Source: Candidatus Cloacimonadota bacterium
GTDB lineage: Bacteria; Cloacimonadota; Cloacimonadia; Cloacimonadales; TCS61
DNA length: 12,739 nt
Assembly (NCBI GenBank): GCA_030628755.1
Contig: DAOVQH010000032.1
Span: 1-12,739 of the forward strand
Direction of reading: 5' to 3'
Position numbers and translations under genes: made by a program. This document shows positions 8,158-12,739 of the stretch, in pieces. The notes under the pieces are model-generated. The model did no database searches, was not told the origin of the DNA, and saw nothing but the letters and a program-made list of their open reading frames with translations. The stretch's first letter is position 1. Every line of letters begins with the position of its first letter.

Positions 8158-8228
8158 AAACTTCGGAAGTTTCAGAAATTGTAGTCAGCAACATTAATAA
8201 GCCTTTGGCTTATAAACTTCCGAAGTTT
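8158..8228. repeat. Pair of AAACTTC-N-GAAGTTT inverted repeats around a small hairpin
   Basis: AAACTTC-G-GAAGTTT (8158-8172) and AAACTTC-C-GAAGTTT (8214-8228) are each a 7-bp inverted repeat, and both are followed by CAGAAA. Between them ATAAGCC-TTT-GGCTTAT (8197-8213) forms a 7-bp stem. After the second copy, AATGTATATGTTGGCAAAG (8235-8253) is matched at 16 of 19 positions by a sequence at 12435-12453. These look like members of a dispersed intergenic repeat family. Confidence 0.65.
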
Positions 8229-8264
8229 CAGAAAAATGTATATGTTGGCAAAGCTTATAGGGTG

Positions 8265-8502
8265 TGTGAAAATGATTTTTCTTAATTCTCTACGACCCCC
8301 ATCCCTAACCCTTCCCCCTATCCGTCAAAGCCGGACAAGTCGAAGTGGAAGGGAACTGCCTGCGGTGAAAGGAGATAGATTCTCCACCTAAATAGGTCAG
8401 GGCTGTGTCCGGCGTAGACGGAAGTTAGTTTATCCCGTGGAATCTCCTTATTCCACCGGGAAGGGGGTTGAGAAAAAAACGAGCTTTTCATAAGTTTTCA
8501 CA
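8265..8502. repeat. Possible MITE-like or foldback element with internal inverted repeats
   Basis: The ends carry TGTGAAAA (8265-8272) and TTTTCACA (8495-8502), followed inward by C-rich and G-rich stretches (8295-8319 and 8458-8467) that are imperfectly complementary. Inside, TCCGTC-AAA-GCCGGACA (8321-8337) pairs with TGTCCGGC-GTA-GACGGA (8406-8422), 14 of 17 bases matching. CCCGTGGAAT / ATTCCACCGGG (8434-8460) forms another stem. No coding capacity and no clear target-site duplication, so the boundaries are tentative. Confidence 0.45.
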
Positions 8503-8523
8503 AAGGCTTTTAGCTTTGTATCC

Positions 8524-8563
8524 AATTGCGTTCCCATCCGGCAGTTGCCGGATTTGAACGAGG
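8524..8563. repeat. 40-bp hairpin repeat, copy 1
   Basis: This copy matches 12469-12508 at 38 of 40 positions in the same orientation. It folds on itself: outer arms CGTTC (8529-8533) and GAACG (8556-8560) enclose an inner 8-bp palindrome ATCCGGCA-GT-TGCCGGAT (8536-8553). The G+C-rich core contrasts with AT-rich surroundings, like REP-type intergenic repeats. Confidence 0.85.
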
Positions 8564-8915
8564 GTGAGATTTTTTAACTTGACGCAAATACTATTAAAAT
8601 GGCTTTTTGAATAAATTAAAAATGAATATAAATATCTCTGTTAATAAGAAAAAAGATCAGGTAATTATGAATATGAAAAATATTAGCGTAGCCCTGCCGG
8701 GATCGTTGTTTATGATAATCAGGAAGGTGGGGTAGGGGGTGATTTTTTGATAGAAAAGGGAAAAAGTATTGACACTATAAATATTAAATTCCTTTTTTAA
8801 CAATGAGATGATATTTAATAAGTTATGATTTAAATGGACCGGGGAAAGATTATTATTTATTTATTATATTCTATTCTATAATAGGTTCAATAAATTAAGG
8901 GAGTAATATATTATT

Positions 8916-9731
8916 ATGACTCACTCAGTTGTAAATTCTTTTTCATCAGGCACTCTTCCAAGTTATAAGAATCCGCCTGTTAATGAAGTCGTATGTGGGA
9001 TGCGATTCGATCCTTCTAATAAACTCCGTGTTACTCATATCGGTCTTCTTTGGAATAAATTTAGTGCTGATTATCCGATTGTAAAACATGCTTCACCTAT
9101 AGCATCAGCTAAAGGAGAAATCTTAATTGATACAGCGACAGGGATGCCCTTACCGAGAGTATGGTTTATAAACAAATCGGATGATCAATTAGTACAGTTT
9201 CAAATCGATCGATTTTATTTCAATTGGCGACGAAGACAAAGCGATTACCCTCGATATGATCATGTCATCGAGAATTTTGAGAGTGTGCGAAGTACTATTG
9301 TAGCTTTCTTTTTAAAATTTAAATTAGGTGAGCTTAAGCCAATAGAATATGAACTTAGCTATATCAACCATATTCCAAAAGGGCAAGGATGGAATACGAT
9401 TGATGATCTTTCAAAAATATTTTCGGATTTTCTTTGGAAGAAAACAAGGAAGCGTTTTTTGCCAAATCCGGGAAAAATTGCTTGGCAAACAGAGTTTCCT
9501 TTGCCGGAGAAGAAGGGTCATCTGATCGTTAATTTGAAACAAGCCACAAGAACTGAAGACAAAGTTCCTTTGCTTGTTCTCGAATTGAAGACGCGAGGGA
9601 TTGGTGAATCAACGAGCAAGGAAGCAATTCGTGAATGGTTTGATTTAGCGCATGAATGGATAGTCCGAGGTTTTACTGATCTAACAACCTCTGAAATTCA
9701 AAAAATTTGGGAGCTAGAAGAAAATGTATAG
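8916..9731 (+). CDS. TIGR04255 family protein (sporadically distributed, function unknown)
   Basis: The 271-residue product resembles the TIGR04255 family, defined only as sporadically distributed. Recognised features are the N-terminal PPVNEVVCGMRF (20-31) with HIGLLWNKFSADYP (41-54), PRVWFIN (80-86), QFQIDRFYFNWRR (94-106) followed by YPRYDHV (111-117), YELSYINHI (143-151 region), and a C-terminal segment WFDLAHEWIVRGFTDLTT (241-258). There is no signal peptide or membrane helix, so it is probably cytoplasmic. The start has GGGAG (8899-8903) 12 nt upstream, a rather long spacing. Its stop overlaps the next start by 8 nt, indicating coupled translation. The biochemical role of this family is not known to me; identification is from memory of the family pattern. 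Confidence 0.85.
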   Translation: MTHSVVNSFSSGTLPSYKNPPVNEVVCGMRFDPSNKLRVTHIGLLWNKFSADYPIVKHASPIASAKGEILIDTATGMPLPRVWFINKSDDQLVQFQIDRFYFNWRRRQSDYPRYDHVIENFESVRSTIVAFFLKFKLGELKPIEYELSYINHIPKGQGWNTIDDLSKIFSDFLWKKTRKRFLPNPGKIAWQTEFPLPEKKGHLIVNLKQATRTEDKVPLLVLELKTRGIGESTSKEAIREWFDLAHEWIVRGFTDLTTSEIQKIWELEENV

Positions 9732-10398
9732 GCTCGATTTGTATAGAGAGATTGAGACTCAAAAAGTCAGTGTTTTATTCGGAAATCAATTTATTGAAGA
9801 TAATTTGCCTAGAAAATATCCAAATGCTGGAGAGCGGAATCACATGATTGAACAACCTTCCAAAATCCATCACTACATAATCACAGCAGCTGTTAACCAA
9901 GAGGAACAGGATAATCTCATAAGAGATTGGTCTGAGAACGAAGACCCATTTACACAACTGGATTTAATCGATATAGAAGATAATCAGGTACAACAATTAA
10001 TTTTCCAGATCAGGATATCAACCTCTATCCCCAATAATGAACGTTTGGCAAATAGACTTATCGTTTTATTTAATGATGCAAAGGAAGAGGATTATAATAG
10101 TCCAGGTGTTGCTGTTGGCTCGCTTCGTAATTTTTATCATCTTCTTCAAGAATACACCAACCTAAAGTATCCGAATATTACATTAACACCTGATAACAAC
10201 ATCTATACTTCATGGGAAGACGAACAAGATCGATTGTTCAGTGTACATTTCTTACCAAATGGTATTACCAATTTTGTTATATTTAAGCCTAATGATAGGC
10301 ATCCGGAACGACCAATTCGTCTTTCTGGAACAACAACAAGTGACATTCTCATGGAAACGGTTGCCCCCAATGGTGTAAATGATTGGATCTTTGAATGA
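9724..10398 (+). CDS. Uncharacterised protein, second gene of the TIGR04255 module
   Basis: I do not recognise a named domain in this 224-residue acidic, soluble-looking protein. The C-terminal half (about 128-210) is the more patterned part: LRNFYHLLQEY (134-144), then PDNNIYTSWEDE (156-167), FLPNGITNFVIF (176-187) and RLSGTTTSDIL (199-209). It reads as alternating beta strands with a short helix, and similar sequences, as I recall, occur next to TIGR04255 genes in other bacteria. The N-terminal half (1-120) may be a separate domain. It overlaps the upstream gene by 8 nt and the next gene by 4 nt (ATGA), so the three proteins are probably made together and may act as a complex. No catalytic motif can be named. 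Confidence 0.75.
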   Translation: MYRLDLYREIETQKVSVLFGNQFIEDNLPRKYPNAGERNHMIEQPSKIHHYIITAAVNQEEQDNLIRDWSENEDPFTQLDLIDIEDNQVQQLIFQIRISTSIPNNERLANRLIVLFNDAKEEDYNSPGVAVGSLRNFYHLLQEYTNLKYPNITLTPDNNIYTSWEDEQDRLFSVHFLPNGITNFVIFKPNDRHPERPIRLSGTTTSDILMETVAPNGVNDWIFE

Positions 10399-10817
10399 AA
10401 GGTGATATAATACCTGATAAAGACCATATTTCACGGTACTGTGCACCTAAAACTATCAGGGAGGATGGTAAAATTGGGGCCTCTGCTTTTATTCTAAGAG
10501 AAAGTGAAGAAAGCTTATCTGTAAATTGGCTAGAATATCTTAACTGTGCGAGCAGAGAGAGTGAAATATCGGAAATCCGAAGGGTGTACTCCTTAAAATT
10601 AGATATAAGAGCAAAAGCGAAATTAGCTGTTCTAAATGTTGGTGAAATGTGCAATAAAGTGAAAAATGAAAGTCCTGATAGAAGAAGTCTTTACGTCTTA
10701 CATGAAAAAGAGAATAATGATCCATCACACAGTGGAATTTATAATCTGAAGCCTGATAATGAGTCGATTGCTGATCTTATTTTTAAGATAATCCTTGAGT
10801 CTTACTCCGCTCTTTAA
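10395..10817 (+). CDS. Uncharacterised 140-aa protein, third gene of the TIGR04255 module
   Basis: This small protein has distinctive patches rich in polar residues: PDKDHISRYC (7-16), SAFILRESEESLSVNWLEYL (30-49), LAVLNVGE (77-84) and NNDPSHSGIYNL (107-118). His11, Arg14, Asn44-Trp45, Glu47, His103 and Asp109-x-Ser-His112 look like residues that could line an active or binding site, but that is inference. From memory the combination D-H-x-x-R-Y plus S-V-N-W-L-E-Y marks a family seen with TIGR04255 neighbours. The ATG overlaps the previous stop as ATGA, with no clear Shine-Dalgarno of its own, consistent with coupled translation. No signal peptide, membrane helix or nuclease/toxin motif is recognised. 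No clear terminator follows; only an AT palindrome near 10920. Confidence 0.75.
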   Translation: MKGDIIPDKDHISRYCAPKTIREDGKIGASAFILRESEESLSVNWLEYLNCASRESEISEIRRVYSLKLDIRAKAKLAVLNVGEMCNKVKNESPDRRSLYVLHEKENNDPSHSGIYNLKPDNESIADLIFKIILESYSAL

Positions 10818-11058
10818 TTGAAGTACTAATGTAATTGGATCAAATCTCGATTTTGACAAATTTTATTGTGAAACTATAAAAAATTTTAAAAGCTTCAATG
10901 ATTAAATAATAATAAGCGATAAAAATTTTTATTTACATTGAAATTTAGGTGTTATGATATATATCAGCACTTATGGATCTCGCTCAAATTCTGTTTATTA
11001 AGTTAAATATGATTAATCTGTGGGTGCTGGGTGTTTGAGATTAAGCAGTATAATATAT

Positions 11059-11088
11059 GATGGAGCTGACGCAGACGTCAGCTCCATC
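11059..11088. repeat. Perfect 13-bp hairpin
   Basis: GATGGAGCTGACG (11059-11071) and CGTCAGCTCCATC (11076-11088) are exact reverse complements around a CAGA loop. No T-run follows on either side, so it does not look like an ordinary Rho-independent terminator. It abuts the larger inverted repeat that starts at 11089. Confidence 0.85.
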
Positions 11089-11218
11089 GGGCTCAGCTCA
11101 GGTGCTAGACTATTATCCACCTACGCAGTCCATCATCTCGCTGCAACAGGCGAAAATGCAAGATTTGGAGCAAAAGCTCCAACCTTACATTTTTGCACCT
11201 GAGCTGAGCCCGTTAGAA
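11089..11218. repeat. Large foldback with 17-bp arms ending in GTTAGAA; possible degenerate attC
   Basis: GGGCTCAGCTCAGGTGC (11089-11105) is the exact reverse complement of GCACCTGAGCTGAGCCC (11195-11211). Within the loop, GCGAAAATGCAAG and CTTACATTTTTGC pair at 11 of 13 positions and enclose TTGGAGC-AAAA-GCTCCAA (11165-11182). The right arm is followed by GTTAGAA (11212-11218), close to the attC core GTTRRRY, and shares TGAGCT...CGTTAG with the attC at 12091-12146. No matching RYYYAAC box is present at the left end, so attC identity is unproven. Confidence 0.6.
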
Positions 11219-11543
11219 AGTTCAATGATAGTAAACGACTATTCATAAAACGTTTAAAGAGGTTTTAAATGGCAACCGAAATGCAAAAAGTCCAAAGGTG
11301 GAAGTGATAGATTGAATAATTTGCAAGCATTAAACACGGAAGTAAACAGAAAAAAGAGCGACAAATATCCATATAAAAAGAAGTAATAGAATCATTACAT
11401 CAGCTTTACATGCCTAATTGCTCATTCGGGCTAACTATGAAAATTGAGGACTTACTTTTACTTCTGTGCAGCTCGAAACTTAGCTTGCGATATTAAATAG
11501 ACTAAAGGAGTTTATATTAAGTTTAATTATAGTGAGGTACTAA

Positions 11544-12062
11544 ATGAAAAAACTAATCTTATTAGCATTAAGCCTATTAGTGGTATGTTGTGGAAATGAT
11601 TCAAATAAGAATCAAGAGATAGTAAAGAAAAGCAATGAATTTGCTGAAATGGGTGAATATCCAGGCCCAAAAGATACTCCCCAAAAGTTTAAGAAAAGTT
11701 ATGTTGAGAAATTAATTGCTCCACACATTAGAAAGGCAAAACAAACTTTGCCAAAGGCGAAAAAGAAGTTTTTAGAAGGTTTACCCCATGGTTACAGTTT
11801 TTTCGTTACTGTAGACTTGAGAAGCAATTCTGGTGACAAAGAAAATGCATTTATTGAAGTCGAACGGTGGGACAATAACAAAATTACTGGAATATTATCA
11901 ACAAAATTGCAATTGGTCAAAGAATATCAATTTGGACAAAGGTTAATTGTATCAGAAGATAATGTTATAGATTGGACTATAACTTCTCCTGATGGCAAGG
12001 AAGAAGGAAATTTCATAGGAAAGTTTCTTGATTCATATTATGAAAAACAAGATTCTCAATAA
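11544..12062 (+). CDS. DUF2314-like putative lipoprotein (YegJ-type), probable integron cassette gene
   Basis: The 172-residue product begins with a short lipoprotein-type signal: MKK, a hydrophobic core (4-14), then CCG, with Cys15 or Cys16 as the lipidation site; the residue before Cys is not the usual Gly/Ala, so the lipobox is non-canonical. Residues about 56-163 resemble DUF2314: AKQTLPKAKKKF (65-76), FFVTVDL (86-92), GQRLIV, and VIDWTITSPDGKEEGNFIGKF (141-161 region), where the D-W-x-x-x-x-x-D-G pattern is typical. Function of DUF2314 is unknown. A GAGG Shine-Dalgarno (11534-11537) lies 6 nt before the ATG. The gene ends 28 bp before an attC site in the same orientation, as expected for an integron cassette. 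Lipidation is inferred only. Confidence 0.75.
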   Translation: MKKLILLALSLLVVCCGNDSNKNQEIVKKSNEFAEMGEYPGPKDTPQKFKKSYVEKLIAPHIRKAKQTLPKAKKKFLEGLPHGYSFFVTVDLRSNSGDKENAFIEVERWDNNKITGILSTKLQLVKEYQFGQRLIVSEDNVIDWTITSPDGKEEGNFIGKFLDSYYEKQDSQ

Positions 12063-12090
12063 AGATAAATAATATTGGTGAATAAAAACT

Positions 12091-12146
12091 GTCTAACCAC
12101 CGCTCCACCTGAAAGGATACCTTGCAGGTGAGCTTTGACGTTAGGC
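12091..12146 (+). other. Integron attC recombination site
   Basis: The site begins with GTCTAAC (12091-12097), matching RYYYAAC, and ends with GTTAGGC (12140-12146), matching GTTRRRY; the two pair with one T-G wobble. Inside, GCT and CACCTG (12102-12111) pair with CAGGTG and AGC (12125-12133), leaving C12105 unpaired, like the extrahelical bases that direct strand choice in attC sites. AAGG-ATA-CCTT closes the top. CACC / TTTGAC stay unpaired as the central spacer. Length (56 bp) is at the short end of the known range. Cleavage would be expected between G12140 and T12141. No integrase gene or attI is in the window. Confidence 0.82.
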
Positions 12147-12196
12147 GAACGTAGTATACATTGTTTAAGATGATAAACTTACTGGAGAATATATAA

Positions 12197-12403
12197 ATGA
12201 GTGATCCAAAGGAAAAAGGTTACCTAAAGAAGAGAGTTAATGCTTTCATAATAGCAAATGCAATTGTATGGGGTGCTGTTATGATTGCTACTTCTCTGGT
12301 GCTTCGTGGGACAGGTTATATGGACAGGTTAATTCCAATTCTTGGTGGAGGTGCCGGCGTAAGCGTAGTAATTCTTAGTGGCAGCCTTTTACGAAGAAAA
12401 TAA
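12197..12403 (+). CDS. Small two-helix membrane protein, function unknown
   Basis: This 68-residue product has a charged N-terminus (MSDPKEKGYLKKR), a hydrophobic helix (about 14-35), a short linker containing RGTGYMDR, a second glycine-rich hydrophobic helix (about 45-64) and a basic end LLRRK. This predicts a hairpin-like integral membrane protein with both termini on the positively charged, cytoplasmic side. GGAG (12184-12187) precedes the ATG by 9 nt. It starts 50 bp after the attC, as the next cassette's gene would, but no second attC is visible after its stop. I do not recognise the family. Confidence 0.65.
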   Translation: MSDPKEKGYLKKRVNAFIIANAIVWGAVMIATSLVLRGTGYMDRLIPILGGGAGVSVVILSGSLLRRK

Positions 12404-12468
12404 AGCCTTCTAATAACCCTTCATAATGCTTCACAATGTATATATTAGTAAAGTTCAGATTTGCATGT

Positions 12469-12508
12469 AATTGCGTTCCCATCCGGCAGTTGCCTGATGT
12501 GAACGAGG
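12469..12508. repeat. 40-bp hairpin repeat, copy 2
   Basis: This is a direct-orientation copy of 8524-8563 with two changes (GCCTGATGTG in place of GCCGGATTTG), which weaken the inner stem. The outer arms CGTTC and GAACG are conserved. The two copies lie about 3.9 kb apart and bracket every accessory gene in the window. Confidence 0.85.
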
Positions 12509-12584
12509 ATAATTATGTCTTTCTGCCTGCCAATCCGAAGTTATTTTTTACGTAGGCTGGATGACGGTCTTACAAAGACATTCG

Positions 12585-12641
12585 ACGACGTGTCCCGTCG
12601 TAGCCTCCACCCTCCGTCCGGCAACTGCCGGACTGCGGAGG
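12585..12641. repeat. GC-rich tandem hairpins
   Basis: ACGACG-TGTCC-CGTCGT (12585-12601) forms one stem. Next, CCTCCG (12611-12616) and CGGAGG (12636-12641) enclose TCCGGCA-AC-TGCCGGA (12617-12632), whose core is nearly the same as the core of the 40-bp repeat (CCGGCA-NN-TGCCGG). Confidence 0.75.
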
Positions 12642-12683
12642 ACGGGTTGGCGAAGACGGAAGAATCTATGAAAGAATGAGACC

Positions 12684-12706
12684 CTTCCGTCAGGTGCCGG
12701 ACACAG
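12684..12706. repeat. Inverted copy of a CTGTGTCCGGC / GACGGAAG repeat
   Basis: CTTCCGTC (12684-12691) and GCCGGACACAG (12696-12706) are the reverse complement of CTGTGTCCGGC and GACGGAAG at 8403-8424, apart from the 3-4 nt between the blocks. It also resembles 8321-8343 in direct orientation, tying the right end to the element upstream of the accessory module. Confidence 0.65.
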
Positions 12707-12739
12707 TCGAGGGTTTGAAAGATTAGAGTCTCTCAGGGA

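Larger units (their letters stand above)
8052..8915. other. Gene-free repeat-rich spacer between the dcw operon and the accessory module
   Basis: No convincing gene lies in these 864 bases. From left to right they hold: the distal part of the MraZ operator and the candidate promoter; paired AAACTTC-GAAGTTT inverted repeats (8158-8228); a structured, MITE-like segment (8265-8502); a 40-bp hairpin repeat (8524-8563); and AT-rich DNA leading to the TIGR04255-family gene. A 22-codon frame near 8647 lacks any support. A TTGACA (8769-8774) and a TATAAT (8877-8882) precede the plus-strand module but are not spaced as one promoter. Confidence 0.7.
10818..11543. other. Gene-free stretch with strong nested hairpins
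   Basis: No supported gene lies here; two short overlapping frames near 11020-11248 run through hairpin DNA and lack start signals. The first 200 bases are AT-rich, with a palindrome ATAAAAATTTTTAT near 10920. The centre (11059-11218) is a set of strong inverted repeats ending in GTTAG, listed separately. From 11219 to 11543 I see only low-complexity AT-rich sequence leading into the lipoprotein gene. Confidence 0.6.
12404..12739. other. Gene-free right end made of dispersed hairpin repeats
   Basis: No gene is supported in the last 336 bases. They hold a sequence resembling 8235-8253 (12435-12453), the second 40-bp repeat (12469-12508) and GC-rich hairpins (12585-12641 and 12684-12706). The G+C content is clearly higher than in the neighbouring genes. 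Confidence 0.65.

Noticed and set aside
8292..8305. CCCTAACCC resembling an attC RYYYAAC box
   Set aside because: The first base does not fit, and no partner GTTRRRY lies within attC range; nearby GTTAGTT (8425 region) fails the pattern.
8158..8563. CRISPR array
   Set aside because: Repeats are few, unevenly spaced and themselves palindromic, without uniform spacers; no cas gene is present.
8647..8715. 22-codon frame in the spacer
   Set aside because: Too short, no family resemblance, and it overlaps repeat-like sequence.
10203..10728. Minus-strand frames opposite the second and third genes of the TIGR04255 module
   Set aside because: They overlap one another and the better-supported plus-strand genes, and lack Shine-Dalgarno sequences.
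11020..11248. Two short plus-strand frames (60 and 63 codons)
   Set aside because: They run through the inverted repeats, so their length reflects G+C-rich hairpin DNA rather than coding selection; no ribosome binding site was seen.
11413..11436. GCCTAAT ... GGGCTAAC as a possible second attC
   Set aside because: The boxes do not match the core pattern in the required order and no stem forms between them.

Overview
This is an AT-rich bacterial window with two parts. On the minus strand, from about 8100 down to 1, lies a tightly packed division and cell-wall (dcw) operon in the order mraZ, rsmH, an ftsL-like gene, ftsI (PASTA-bearing class B PBP), a fused murE-murF gene, mraY, and the 5' end of murD cut by the window edge. 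Almost every junction overlaps or is only 2-3 nt wide; the one real gap (ftsL to ftsI) holds a hairpin. MurE carries the DNPR motif of meso-diaminopimelate-adding enzymes, so the peptidoglycan is probably DAP-type. A single gene encoding both MurE and MurF, with a two-PASTA FtsI, in a low-GC genome full of small GC-rich hairpin repeats, suggests an uncultivated Gram-negative lineage (Cloacimonadota or another FCB-like phylum would fit). That taxonomic guess is inference only.

The operon is preceded by four TGAGN boxes spaced exactly 10 bp apart, plus a TGGGA box one base out of phase. This closely resembles the known MraZ operator (TGGGN repeats with 5-nt spacers) and suggests that MraZ autoregulates the whole operon.

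From about 8100 to the right end the window is accessory DNA on the plus strand. A roughly 860-bp gene-free stretch (8052-8915) carries inverted repeats, a MITE-like element and one copy of a 40-bp hairpin repeat. It is followed by a three-gene, translationally coupled module (8916-10817): a TIGR04255-family protein and two proteins of unknown function. This looks like a self-contained, horizontally mobile system of unknown function and is the best candidate for an undescribed system here.

Next comes a gene-free stretch (10818-11543) with nested perfect hairpins, then a DUF2314-like putative lipoprotein gene (11544-12062) followed 28 bp later by a well-formed integron attC site (12091-12146). 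This is the layout of an integron gene cassette, although no integrase is in the window. A small two-helix membrane protein follows (12197-12403). The right end (12404-12739) holds the second copy of the 40-bp repeat and further GC-rich hairpins. The two 40-bp copies, in the same orientation, bracket all of the accessory genes.
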